Source: Petunia secreta (lineage: Eukaryota > Streptophyta > Magnoliopsida > Solanales > Solanaceae). Taken from it: a stretch of DNA of 64,000 bases. Under the pieces are notes generated by a model that did not search any database, was not told the DNA's origin, and saw nothing but the letters and a program-made list of their open reading frames with translations. Where the stretch lies: assembly GCA_029990175.1 (NCBI GenBank), contig JARKIP010000006.1, positions 372,001-436,000 of the forward strand, given 5' to 3'. This document shows, piece by piece, positions 11,215 through 22,140 of this stretch. Position numbers and translations under genes: made by a program. How positions within the stretch are numbered: the first letter of the stretch is position 1; each line of letters begins with the position of its first letter.

Positions 11215-12357
11215 TGAACCTACAAGAAGAACAAACGTTAGTGAAATAACCTCACACACTCCCTCACTTGTGTTTCACTCGGTTCACTCGTTTAGTGGTG
11301 GTGGATATTTCACATGACTTGTAGTTCCAAAGCTTCACGTAGATGAATAACAATCCCTCAACTCAACCAAACTATTCACGAGTCAAGCACACTCCGGGGT
11401 GAGAGGAGTTAATGCGACTCAATGAACGCTATGCACTTTGAAGTGAGGACTTGAGTCAAAAGGATCTACGAATCTTCTTGGAGTTCTACTCTCCCACTAA
11501 ATGCACGAATCACCTAAAAGCTTAATGAACTAGTGACAATTAAGTAGGAAGATTACTTAGAGAGGCACTAGTTAGAGGTTAGGCAAATAAAGAAACAAGA
11601 AAACCTAGAAGAAACACCCGAAACTCACCCTTCAGAAGGCAGGCGGAGCGCCTGAGAAAAACCACCAGTAGGGGTGGTCAGGCGGAGTGCCTGGGCGAAG
11701 AACGCCTGGGTTTTCAACTCCGTGTTCTTCGTTTCCAATCCAATTTTTGGGTTGATTACAACATGTTTTGCACAAATCCAAGGTACCCAAAGTTGAATAT
11801 TGATATAACCTTCAAACCCCAATGATTTTCACACCCAAACAACCAACAATCAAAGCACAATCATGATTCAAAGTTTCAAGTTAGGGTTTCAACAAAGGTT
11901 TCAAAAGGGTTCAAAGTGGGTTTTGACTCTCCAAACTCGATGTTACCAAACTCTAAATCACACGAAATTTGTTTCAAATTGTTTGTTTTTCAATGTAGTA
12001 CAAACCCCGATAATCAAATCAACTATCAACAACGAACAATCCCATGAATCGATCCAAGATCATCAAGAACAATGGTTTAACAATTTTGGGGTTATCAAAT
12101 TTTCAAATCTCGTGATTCCAATCCAAACCACGTATTTTTGGTATCAAAACGACGGGTTTTCAACAAGGATCAATAATCTATAATACCCATAACAAGAATC
12201 AATCACACCAAAAAGTTACGACAATTTTTGTATTTTTTACTTTTTTATTTTTTTGTAAGTTTTCATCTTCCAATAACTTCAAAAACAAGAAAACTAAAGA
12301 AACTAACGTACGTACGAAGAATCAAGGGTCGGGGGTTTGTAGAAATAAAACCCGAGC
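11215..12357 (-). other. 5' leader of element C
   Basis: Untranslated region between PBS and gag. About 11636-11712 repeats the GC-rich self-complementary words also found in the LTR (AGGCGGAGCGCCTG). No ORF worth calling. Confidence 0.7.
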
Positions 12358-12375
12358 CTTGCTCCGATACCAAAC
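12358..12375 (-). promoter_or_regulatory. Primer binding site of C
   Basis: The minus strand reads TTTGGTATCGGAGCAAGG directly after the 5' LTR: initiator Met-tRNA type with one change (CGG for CAG). Confidence 0.85.
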
Positions 12376-13087
12376 TGATAAGAATCAAACGCGGAAAAGT
12401 AAAAGATAAAGAGCGAGACGTAACTCGATCGAAAATCCCAAGTAGCAACGAAGAACTTGTTCCGTCACACCCCGAGAGATTGTCAAGAACACCTACACTA
12501 GGCAACTACCCTCGAGCTAACTTGAGCACGCAAGTAGAATGATCAGGGGGAAATAGAATTCATCTAGATCCGCTAGAGGAAAAAACAGGTCCCAAAAAGG
12601 TTGTTTCATTCATCAAAGAGTATTAACTCTTAACAAGGTTCTTTAATCATCAAAATTAGCTAAGGAATGAAATAAGCTATCTAGCTATTTATAGAGGTTT
12701 TTAGGCACTAAGTAAAAGGTCTATATTGCCCACACTTAGGCTTAGAGATAAAAGACCACGTAGGGTCAAAATAGACAAAACACAACTTAAATTCTCGTGT
12801 CTCAGCTTTTGGGGCGGAGCGCTCGCCAAGTTTGGCAGTGGGGGTGGCTGGGCGGAGCGCCCCTCTGGCAGGCGGAGCACCTGGCCCCCTTGTTCACTGG
12901 GCGGGGCGCCTAAAGCTCAGGCGGGGCACCTGGAATGCTGGCCTTCTCCTCTTGCGCTTTGATCACCCGGAATGGCTTCCAATCGCTTCCTTCTTCTGGG
13001 CCTCTCCTCACCAAGTGTAAGTGCACTCCTTAGATCTCCTTAGCTTGGCTCCGTGTGAAGGGTCTTGTGGGAGTTTGGTCCTTATCA
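12376..13087 (-). mobile_element. 5' LTR of element C
   Basis: 712 bp. It differs from the 3' LTR by scattered substitutions and a short extra segment near 12555-12567. Minus-strand TATA box at 12685-12693; GC-rich palindromic words at about 12808-12930. Confidence 0.9.
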
Positions 13088-14135
13088 AAGGTCTAATTGT
13101 TCCATGAGAAAAAGAGAGCTTACATCTTCTACTTGTTCTAAAAAGTTCAATGCTTCTAATTCTTATGTGAAAGGCAATTTGAGGCCTAAAGTGAGAAAAT
13201 GTGCTGCTTGTGATTTTGTCTTGGTATAATGATGCTTTGAGAACTTTGGTTCAATGGAATAATTTTGTAGATAACCATGAGTGCGATGAAATGTGTATGG
13301 AACAACTTTGGAGGGAAAAAAAGATGTTTTTCCACACAAGTTGTGGGATTAAGGAGCATGTTTGTGTTATGATTATCGATGATAAGACTCGTACGAATGT
13401 TTCAAGTGTTTTTATAGCTAAGCATTTAAAGTTGAAAACTTGTAGACATCGTTTTTCTTATAGGTGGCCTTGGTTGAATGAAAATAGGTTTGTTGAAATC
13501 ACACGATAAGTGTGGGTGAGATAAAGATTGGCGATTATCAAGATAAAGTGCTATGTGATGTAATGACAATGTAAGGTTGTCACTTGTTGTTGGGGAAGCC
13601 ATAGATGGTTGGTAGAAATGCTAACTATAGTGAGGAGTTGGGAAAGATTGCCCTTACTTCAAAAGGCCAAAAGTTTATTCTTAAAGCCTATACTCCCTTG
13701 AAGATCAAAGAAGCATACTTGACAATGCTAGAATTGACGAGGAAGGCAAAGGCAAAAGGGTTGGGAAAAAAGTTGAGTGAAGTTTCTCAAGGAGTAAAAT
13801 TGAAGGTTGATATGAAAAGTCATCCTAATGAATTAAAGGGGATCCTTGGAGCCTATTGCCCTCTTGGTGAAATAAGAGAAAAGAAAGAGGGAAAACAAAA
13901 GAGTGAGAGTGAGGATTTTTCTTATTCTAACAATTCTAACCTTTCTTCTTTCTCTAGTTGTTTTGTGTCTTTTGAAGGTATTTTGGGAGATGCTAAATTG
14001 GAGAATTCTTCCTTGGAAGTGGTTCCATGCTTGGAAGAAAAAGATGAGGCCGAATTGAAGTCTCCAATTGAACAAATGAGCTTAAATTTGAAAAACCAAG
14101 GTAAAGAAGAATCTTTAGATGTGCCTACAAGGTAA
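13088..14135 (+). pseudogene. Decayed protease region of element B
   Basis: Short frames with stops (13201-13509, then 13605-14135) parallel the protease-to-RT region of element C in the right order. VCVMIIDDKTRTNVSS lines up with VCSMIIDSESCANVVS of C; GCHLLLGKP with CHLLFGRP; GQKFILKAYTPLKIKEAY with GRKFVLKPLTPKQVIEDY. The active-site motif is destroyed (DDKT for D-S/T-G). After about 14135 no RT, RNase H or integrase follows. This shows that B descends from a chromovirus of the same broad type as C and lost its catalytic domains. A protein from 13605-14135 (Lys/Glu/Ser-rich) is possible but not supported. Confidence 0.65.
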
Positions 14136-14837
14136 CAAAGCTAATCCTAACTCTTGTATTTCTTTGGGTGAGTAATGATAAAGACTTGAGTATGTTTGGA
14201 AGCTTTACTTTTTATGGTATTGATGATTCTTTATCTTGCATTGATAATAGTCAAGGCCTTAAAATATTTGACAATCCATTGTTTTTTAAAAATGAGCAAG
14301 AAAAAGTGTTGGAAGGTGAGTTTAGTATTGTCAACCCACTATTTGTTAAAAATGATTCTTGTAGTGTGATTATTGTGTGGATGTTAGCAAGCTAACTCCC
14401 AAAATATTTGTTAAAAGCTTGTCTAATATTGGGAAGTCCTCCAAAGGTGAAGATTGCTCCTTAAAGGAGGGAGGCACTAGTGATAGATGTGGTAAATTGA
14501 TAGATGTTAGCTTTAGTGTCAATTTTTTACTTACTTTATTCCTAGCTTTGAGCATATATTTGAGGTTGACTTTTCTAGAGCTTCCAATGTAATGAGTGAT
14601 AAATTGTCAATGAAAGCCCAAGTCCATGCAAGAAGGCCCTCCAGATCTGTCCAAATTCAAAGCCCGTCAAAGGCATATGAAATCATGCAAAGGATCCGAG
14701 CCCATCCAAATGATGTTCAGTGGGCATGTAAATCCCCTCATGTAGTTTTCAATTCAGAAAAAGATTCCCCACATCTCACTGGAACAAAGGCTACTTTCTT
14801 TCCGTGGCAACTTCAATCAGAGCCCTACAAAAGTAAC
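14136..14837 (+). other. 3' non-coding part of B
   Basis: Only short open frames (14168-14395, 14592-14846), with no family resemblance that I recognise. It lies between the protease remnant and the plastid piece. Confidence 0.4.
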
Positions 14838-14981
14838 GGATTGTAGCGGGTATAGTTTAGTGGTAAAAGTGTGATTCGTTCTATTATCCCTTTAATAGTT
14901 AAAGGGTCCCTCGGTTTGATTCGTATTCCGATCAAAAACTTTATTTCCTAAAAGGATTTAATCCTTTTCCTCTCAATGACA
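14838..14981 (+). pseudogene. trnG-UCC: Plastid-derived fragment: trnG-UCC 5' exon and intron start
   Basis: 14846-14868 (GCGGGTATAGTTTAGTGG then TAAAA) is the 5' exon of plastid trnG-UCC as I know it. It is followed directly by GTGTG, the start of its group II intron, and the match continues to about 14981. The 3' exon is absent, so no tRNA can be made. It is a nuclear copy of plastid DNA carried inside the retrotransposon, either captured by B before it moved or inserted in it later. The identification is from memory of plastid genomes; the exact left edge is uncertain. Confidence 0.8.
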
Positions 14982-15265
14982 TGAGTTGAATGGGCTTAAA
15001 AATTAAAGATTATTTTGTGAATGAACTTGCTAGTTGTTGCTTTTCTAGCCGAGCTTTTTATGTTGTAAATGGAAAAATATTCTTTGTGGATGATTTTTGA
15101 TGCTTGGCTATACCATAAGAATGTGCATTTTGAGTTGAAACATGTATATCTTGTACCACTTTCTAGGATATGTCATGCTTGGGTCAATGTTGGTTTGATG
15201 CTTATTTCGGATATTGTTTTACTAGGTCCAAATTCGAGGATGAATTTCATTAAAGAAGGAGGGAA
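14982..15265 (+). other. 3' untranslated end and polypurine tract of B
   Basis: Non-coding. The purine tract AAAGAAGGAGGGAA at 15252-15265 directly precedes the 3' LTR. Confidence 0.8.
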
Positions 15266-15941
15266 TGATGCAATCTGGATAAGCACTCGAAGTCGTGGAG
15301 GATTCATAATCAACATCAAGAGCTTTGAGTGCTTTATGAGGGCATGGAAAGCAAGTTCTAAGAAACAGGAGAGCACCGGATCAGAAGAGCAGCCGAGCAG
15401 AAGAGTGCCCGAACAGGATAGCGCCCGAGGAGAAGTGCGCCTGAGCAAGAGATTGCCCGAGCAGTAGAGCGCCCAAGCAGGCACGCCCGAGAAGGCGAGC
15501 ACCCAAGAGGAGAGCACTAGAACAGGAGAGCGCCTGAAGTGTGGCCAGAATTAGTGTTGGGGCTATTTAGTCCATTTATCATTGTATTTTGGTTAGATAC
15601 TATAAATAGCCTAACTTTAGGGTTTATTCATTAGCTAGTTGATTGATGAATATTGAGTATACTCTTGTGAGAGTTTATGCGGGTGGATCCTTTTATCTCT
15701 TCTTGGATCTCTCTTGGATTCTCTTGTGTGAGAGATCCATTGTATGTGTTCAAGTCTCTTTCCCCTTGGATTGTTAAACTTGTGTTGATTGTTAATTAGG
15801 AAGTCTAAGCATTGATGACTTAGGTTGTCAAGTCACATCTTTACTTGTTTCTCTATCCTTTCTTTCTCCTTCCTATCTCTTTTTCCCCTCTATCTTTATT
15901 TTGTGTCATTTGATTACTTGTCTCCATTTCCGCTTGCATCA
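15266..15941 (+). mobile_element. 3' LTR of element B
   Basis: 676 bp, from TGATGCAATC to CGCTTGCATCA. It retains the TATA box TATAAATAG at 15601-15609 that the 5' LTR has lost. Followed by the target duplication TATGT. Confidence 0.92.
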
Positions 15942-16482
15942 TATGTACACTAGAATGTTTTGTAGTTATTGTCGGGTTAAGGATAGGAGAGTTATGTTTC
16001 CTATAAATGTTAACGATCTTAAGATTATGAGCAGAACTCAAGGTTTAGTATGGACTATGGATATTAAGTGAATAAGAGTTTATCGTTTTGTGATATGCAA
16101 CCTTATGATATGTGCATCATATTGTTCTCAGTATTGAGCTATGGATACAAATGTCTTGTTGGAAAATGAACTTCAATTGCTAGGCCTCGACACGTGAATA
16201 TCACATTGAGGATAAAGGCTCCATTATATTTAGTAATATCTATTGTTGAACTATAAGCCTAGTATTGAATTGAGAAGGGCAGCCCAGGTATGATTATGAA
16301 TATAAATTAGAAGATAGAACTATCCTATAGGTTGAAAATCCCTATAGGACCACAAGGCTTACTTATTGTGTGATAGTTTGAATTATGTGGCATTGCATAT
16401 CACATCTTCATGGCAGAACTTTAAGTATAGGAGTTTTGTACTCTAGTGATGAGTTTTAATAATAATTCCCGACGGTCGATGA
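15942..16482 (+). mobile_element. Old LTR copy, part 2 of 3
   Basis: Continues the LTR at 3050-3405 (the join across TATGT matches the complement of 1240-1270) up to the target GATGA at 16478-16482 of element A. The match to the complement of about 700-1260 is clear, for example CGACGGTCGATGA against its complement near 713. Confidence 0.75.
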
Positions 16483-19042
16483 TGACACGACCCGCAATCC
16501 GATTAGGCCGTGCGCGCACCCGACATCCTCCGTTAGACCCGTCGAGCGAACCCTTACCAATTAAATTAGGAAAATAAATATAATAATTCATAAATAAGGA
16601 CAAGACTTATAAAAAACACAGACATACCGATACCTCTAAGCTGTACAAAAGAAATTACAGCTGACTACCCAACATACTAGGTTTAGGGCTATCCAGACTA
16701 AATATCTAAGAGTACAAAAGAAGACAGATACCTCCTGAAGAGAGCAAAATGCAACTGGAATAACAACCAATAAACTGGTGGCCATCCGGAACAAAAGCTG
16801 GCTCACCTTAACAGCTGAAGTCGTCTTCGCTCCTTCACAACGTGGCGAACTCAGTCCTGGAGTGAACCTGCCAAAACGAAATAGATAGACAAGAAACAAA
16901 CAACAAACAAGGGTGAGTCAAAAGGACTCAATAAGTGGGGCAGACTAGGCTCTGACTAGCCGTCTCAAACAATAGGATAGCTAGCTAGGGAGAAGAAATA
17001 GATAAATCAAATTCCTCTTATTTAAATTATAAAAAGGCATAGCCAGATAATAACCAGAAACACGTAAGAAACTATAAACTCAACTAGGGATGCGAGCTAG
17101 AAACATATCAACAAATAAGCAATGCACATATAAGCAGAACAATAGTCATGTACCGCAAGTCTACACAATGGTATGAATTAAGATGAAATGAAATGAAATG
17201 TGATGCAAAGGGTCACATGTGCCCATAATCCCATCCCAAAGCGGAATACTCCTGCATTCGGGGGGAATCCTATCTGATAACCAACTGGAGCGGAATATTC
17301 CTGCTCCTGGGGCGGAATACTCCTGCACCCGATACAGTATAAACCAGAGGCGGAATACTCCTGCACACTCCTGGTGCGGAATACTCCTGCACCCGATATA
17401 ATGTAAAGCTGAGGCGGAATACTCCAGCACTCAATATCTGACATAAGAGCGGAATACTCCTGCTTATGGGGAGGAATCCTCCTACCCTCAATATGATACA
17501 ATGGAGCGGAATCCTCCTGCTCTTGAGGCGGAATCCTCATACCCTCAATATGATACAATGGAGCGGAATCCTCCTGCTCCAGGGGCGGAATACTCCTGCA
17601 CCCAATATGTTATGCAATGTAATGCATATGAATGACATATAATGCGTATGAATGCGATGTGATGCAATAATAACCCTTCACCGGCGCAGGACTCACATCG
17701 ACAGCCGGGGAGTAGATGCCAACTCACAGCCAGAGTACAATACTCAGATCCTCAATGCAATACCAACAACAGGACGTAACATATAATATATAATGTAAAT
17801 CCAAAGCTAAGGTGTAATGATTACGCCTATCGGCAGATACACAGGTAAGGAACATGTGGTAGAAAATCCACGAGGCCAGGTGCCTCTAAAGAAATGGATA
17901 TAAACACTTACCTCTTCCAAAAGTTAGTACGGCAAATCAACAACCTCTTTATTATTTGGTTTCCTTGCCAAACGATCCCACTCTATTCAATAAGCAGAAA
18001 AATATATCAATTTATGCTAAAGGCTTCATTCCTCACATCTTAGGGCAATCCGGTTAGGAACCTGATACCATATTTGCATACGCAATACGCAGGCCAGGCC
18101 TATGTACAGGGTTTAAGGTCACATAAACAAACCCTAAATAAATTACATTTATAAGTTGTCCATAACTCACTGAGTACGAATATATAATCAATTCCATTAT
18201 CGGGGTCTTTTTGACCCTTTAAACTCTTAATTGAACTTATTAAAGCGGTGTCTAATATCCCAATTTTTACAGTCAAAATATATTAAAACACACATAATAA
18301 ACTCAAATAATATATTAAGATTATTTTCTGAATGTTTCAGGATAAAATTTCTATCTTTTCTCCGGCTCTTTTCTCATTTTCTGGCATTTTTCCTCGTTCT
18401 CTGATTCTCAAAAGCTCGTTGCTTTCGTTTTTGCCTCTGTTTGTTCGTTCTATCCTTACTTAAGAAATATGGGCTAAGATTAATCTTAGCCCACCGCCTC
18501 CTTCTTTATGCTTTGTCTATTGTCTTTTCTCTATTTTCTTTTATTTTCTATTTTATTTTGTTTTCAAAAATTAAAATGGTACCCTATGTTACTCGAAATA
18601 ATTCAAACTTTTGTATACAAGTTATACAGAATATATGTAGTATATTTGCTAAGGCGGATCTCAAATCGGGTTCCCGAAACTCAAGATGCGAATTTAAATA
18701 GAAAGAAGTCAAATTATTTAACTTTCGGCATTTTTGTCGGAAACTAGCCGAACAACATCGAAATTCACTTTCGAAAAATCACAAAAGTCACAAATAATCA
18801 TACGAACCTAACGGCGCTTTCGGATTTCGAATCGGAGCTCAATTGCCAAACCCGAGCTCGAAAATCTCTTTTTAATATTTATCGACAATAGAAACTGAAA
18901 TCTTCTTCCGATACGTATCAAACGAGGTCTGATTTAGCTCAAATTTTACAGAAAGGTCCTAATGGATATTACGAATATTTTAAAATTATCGACACGCCAA
19001 TCGGAGTCCTAACTTCTGAAATGATTAACCGAGGTCGTTTCA
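16483..19042 (-). mobile_element. 3' LTR of element A
   Basis: 2560 bp, closely matching 32777-35306. It contains the GCGGAATACTCCTGC array (17232-17600). The older LTR at 1-2610 is its diverged relative. Confidence 0.88.
17232..17600. repeat. GCGGAATACTCCTGC minisatellite in A LTR
   Basis: About ten copies of a core GCGGAATACTCCTGC or GCGGAATCCTCCTGC separated by short variable spacers such as ACCCGATATA or TCAATATGATACAATGGA. Minus-strand frames through it give Ser-Ile-Pro-Pro-Gln-Glu repeats that are translation artefacts. Confidence 0.85.
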
Positions 19043-19058
19043 TTCTCCTCCACTTAAA
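19043..19058 (-). promoter_or_regulatory. Polypurine tract of A
   Basis: The minus strand reads TTTAAGTGGAGGAGAA directly before the 3' LTR start TGAAACGACC. Confidence 0.85.
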
Positions 19059-19539
19059 CTCTCGTTCGTCCTCGAGCGAGTCTAAGTCTAAAGCAAGATT
19101 CACGCTGATAACAAAAGAACTTGCACGACCTTCATAAACTATCCGACGAAATTTTTTTCTCATGATTACAGAATCAAAATTATAACACGAACACCGAACT
19201 CTTGGAATAAAACATATCTGGATAATATGATAATACCATTGCCTGGATTATTCTGACTAAGATGATCCTTCCTTGATCACGAGAGGAGAGTTCTACATTT
19301 TCGAAGCAAAGATACACGGAACTTTGAATTGATTAACATGATTCAGCCGATAATCACCTCTTCGATATACCTTTCGATATAGAACAGGTCGATGTAACTA
19401 AGAATTAACTCACGCTTGATGCAATAGAGGGAACTTTTGAAGTACCTTATCACTACACATTATAGAAGATTTGATGCAAGCTATATTATTTTTACAAACA
19501 CACAATGCAACATCTCAGTTGATGTTAGTGTTGTTCCGC
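19059..19539. other. Unassigned internal sequence of A
   Basis: No domain recognised. The text just before 19540 (KYLITTHYRRFDAS frame) may belong to the Copia fragment that follows. Confidence 0.3.
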
Positions 19540-19670
19540 AAGCTCTTTGTGGGAATGTAGTTACTCATATCCTAATGTATGTCAAAGGGTCATCTGAACA
19601 GGGTCTATCATATAAGGATAAGGATAATGCAAATACTTCTGGATAGTATGATGCAGATCAGGAATGATCT
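19540..19670 (+). pseudogene. Ty1/Copia RNase H fragment
   Basis: A plus-strand frame reads VVTHILMYVKGSSEQGLSY then DADQ after a stop. This is the Copia block AV..ILRYLKG..GQGLLY...YCDADWAG at the RT-RNase H border. Only this short piece survives. It has the opposite orientation to A and is not element D. Confidence 0.55.
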
Positions 19671-19914
19671 CCAGACTGAACATCTACTTCAGGGTATTGT
19701 CTTTGAATTGGAATTATTATGTCTTGCAAAAGTAAAAATAAAAGAGACATGTAGTTGGACCATGAGCTGAGGCAGAATACTAGCACAAAGTTGATTACAT
19801 GTTCACTTATAACGCTAAAGTAACTTCTCAAAGAGTTGAGGTGTGAAGGAGTTATGCCAATGATGGATGACGATAAACTGCACTAGACCTTTTAACTCTA
19901 AATTTTCATGAAGT

Positions 19915-20225
19915 AAAACAACGTCTATCTGAGGATCCAGTTCTGGTTCAATACAGACAGATAGCCAGAAGAAAACTGGAGTCACCATACAGGATTACTA
20001 CTAACGGTGTTCTCATGTATAAAGATAGACTTTGTGTTCCTGATGTTGCAGATTTACGTGGACAGATTACGATAGAGGCACATTATTCCAAATACACTTT
20101 TCATCCAGGTTCGACTAAGATGTACTATGATCTTAAGCAGATTTATTGGTGGGAAAGAATGAAGTGTGACATAGCAGAATTTGTGGCTCAGTATCCTAAT
20201 TTCCAATAAGTTAAAGTCGTGTCAT
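19915..20225 (+). pseudogene. Ty3 integrase zinc-binding fragment
   Basis: A plus-strand open stretch reads YKDRLCVPDVADLRGQI, then HPGSTKMYYDLKQIYWW and MKCDIAEFVAQYPNFQ. This is the HHCC N-terminal region of a Ty3/Gypsy (Tekay/Del-like) integrase, with the two Cys positions lost (YPNFQ for CLVCQ). Upstream text near 19930 (LSEDPVLVQYRQI) fits the linker after RNase H. It runs opposite to element A, so it is a foreign or rearranged piece. Confidence 0.7.
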
Positions 20226-20329
20226 CTTTCCAGACTTTATACTTTCAGCAGATAGGTACGTATATATGATCAGGTTGCCAGCTTATGTCTAGCATTAATA
20301 GATTATTAGTGGGTTTAGCAATGATCGAC

Positions 20330-20405
20330 ACTCATTGTAGGTTTCTGTCGTGGCCCTCGGTTGGGTCGTGACAAAAGTGGTATCAACGCCTTAGGGATTT
20401 AGTAT
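20330..20405 (+). mobile_element. LTR end with primer binding site, plus orientation
   Basis: GGTTGGGTCGTGACA followed by AAAGTGGTATCAACGCC looks like the end of a Ty3 LTR joined to a Met-tRNA PBS (usual TGGTATCAGAGC). It lies after the integrase fragment and opposite to A, another sign that the interior of A is a patchwork. Confidence 0.5.
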
Positions 20406-21880
20406 TACTATTCAGTATTTGGAGGAAGACTCCTCCACTTAAAGCACAAATTCATGCAGCTATTTGAATAGGAATACCCACCCCCGCATAGTCTGTTGGA
20501 CAAAAGAAGATTTAGCTAAAAGCTGAACGTAGGCGGACCTAAGCTACCAACTACCCTTTTGAGTTGCCAAACAGCTGCAACTCTCGAGTTCACAACTCCA
20601 TACCTTTGCCATAAGCACCACCGCCTGATGGATCAAATTAAAAATCAAATGACGCCTCTCATTACCTTTAGTAGCCTAGAAAAACAACAATGTGCTTACC
20701 CGGCTACCTTGACACGCACTGTCTCAACACAGGGAACACCACAAACGACTACTAATCGCCCAAGCTCACTAGTGCCGGCAGAAGAATAGATGGAAATAAA
20801 CTGAGGACAGGAATATTTAAAGCTAGGAATCTCATCTTCTTATTTGCTTGGCTACCGGAGCTAGACTACTTACAAGTCAGGCTAACCAAAGAATCACAAT
20901 TGAAGAAATAGACATTAAATGAGTTTTATGGAACAACATCCATGCTAATTTAACCTCCCAATAAGAAGGAAACTCCGACAATTTTCCAGAAAACCATTTT
21001 ATAACCAAAACAAGCTAATAGAATAACATAACTTTACTAGCATTTTGAACCAAGAGGAGATACGTAGATTGAATATTACTTCCTAACCACTTTACACCGG
21101 AAGAAACAATGACTCTCTCTGATGGTGATGAACTAGAATCCCATCATCCAACCAACACGGAATTCCGAGAAGAGAGGTAAACTAATTTGACATAATAACA
21201 GAAGGTGACACAACAAGATGCCAGGCAGACAATATCGACACTTACTGCCAAATCTCTCATATTTAGACTAGAAAAATTGGTAAGGTCTCACAAATGCCAG
21301 GAATAAATCATACCAGAAGCTCGCCCCTCTACCGCAACCGATTCTTAATAGAAACAATTTCCAATGAAACCATGGTAAGATAAACGAAGTCCAGACCGAT
21401 CGGAATAATCAAATCTTACTCACATATAATGGAAGAAGAAATACATGGGTGTACTACATCGGATACCTCAGCATCTTGCCAGACTGACAGTTCATCAAAC
21501 TGCCTCTGCAGCTGAGCTGAGCCACTACCCTGGTAATCACCTTCTGAAGAACCACTGCCACCACGCTCTCAACCTCTACTGGATGGTGGCATTTATCTGG
21601 CTGATTGAGATCTAAATGAAATCCCCTGCGACTTTGCAGGTGTCAGATGACGAGAGAAAGGACGACTGCCTACTTGCCGGAGAAGGGAAAACTCCTCAAA
21701 GGATAACTAGTACTCATGACAATGATAAAATCTTTCTGCTGAAAATGGAAGAAGGACCGATTGTTGTTAGCTATGAAGAGAAAAACTGGGTCTATCTTAA
21801 TGAACTACTAGCGCACTTTGAGAATTACGCTCTACAAGCTGAGATAACCTGGCAGGTGACCTCCCAAAATAATCAGAACT
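20406..21880. other. Unassigned internal sequence of A
   Basis: Short ORFs only (20559-20789, 21616-21900), none resembling a known family. Probably decayed gag-pol or leader, but I cannot place it. Confidence 0.3.
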
Positions 21881-21881
21881 C

Positions 21882-22140
21882 TTACCTCCAAATGAGGTAA
21901 CATGGTTGCCCACTAGGGCCACGGGATCTCTTGCTCTCTCGCTCTAACTCTTCCTGCTCTAACTTATGGTATGCCTCGTACTTTTGAACAATATCAACAA
22001 CGACATCAAATAAAGTCCCAACCTCAATTTCCCGAGCCATCCGGGATCTCAAGGAAGGATAAAGGTCAGCAATAAATCTTTGAACATTCTCGGAAGGTTC
22101 ATGGACTCGTTCTAATGTATATTCAGCCATTTTATAGAAG
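21882..22140 (-). pseudogene. gag: gag fragment of element A
   Basis: The minus-strand frame MAEYTLERVHEPSENVQRFI...SLRSRMAREIEVGTLFDVVV fits the C-terminal part of a Ty3 (Tekay/Del-type) Gag core: the region F..L.P..R..MA.E...TF..VV.IA...E, followed by a basic tail. It is 82 residues and lacks the zinc knuckle. Its orientation agrees with A, which makes it the only piece that I would assign to A's own coding region. Confidence 0.65.

Larger units (their letters stand above)
5730..13087 (-). mobile_element. LTR retrotransposon C (Ty3 chromovirus, CRM-like)
   Basis: A full-length minus-strand element inside B. LTRs are 5730-6429 (3' LTR) and 12376-13087 (5' LTR), with ends TGATAAG and CTTATCA. 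The Met-tRNA PBS and the polypurine tract are in the expected places. Flanking 5-mers AAGTG and AAGGT are only a partial target duplication. Internal order on the minus strand is Gag, protease, RT, RNase H, integrase, which defines Ty3/Gypsy. The integrase sequence and its extension into the 3' LTR resemble the centromeric (CRM) chromovirus group; the clade is my inference. Gag-pol has several disabling changes. Confidence 0.9.
3406..15941 (+). mobile_element. LTR retrotransposon B (Ty3-type, non-autonomous)
   Basis: Complete element bounded by LTRs 3406-4044 and 15266-15941, with an identical 5-bp target duplication TATGT at 3401-3405 and 15942-15946. LTR ends are TGRTGCAA and TTGCATCA. A Met-tRNA type PBS follows the 5' LTR and a purine tract precedes the 3' LTR. 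Removing B restores an uninterrupted match to the older LTR around it. The internal region has an Asp/Tyr-rich ORF, a decayed protease-like region and a plastid-derived piece, but no reverse transcriptase, RNase H or integrase of its own. It must have depended on another element. Element C is inserted in it. Confidence 0.9.

Noticed and set aside
5725..13092. A perfect target duplication for element C
   Set aside because: Flanks AAGTG and AAGGT agree only in part; the element is called from its LTRs, PBS and polypurine tract instead.
14846..14868. A working tRNA gene
   Set aside because: Only the 5' exon of a split plastid tRNA is present; the 3' exon is missing and the intron is cut short.
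17161..17558. Minus-strand ORFs with Arg-Ser-Ile-Pro-Pro-Gln-Glu repeats (also 33406-33985)
   Set aside because: Translation of the GCGGAATACTCCTGC minisatellite in the LTRs of A; the frames overlap each other and lack any start or context.
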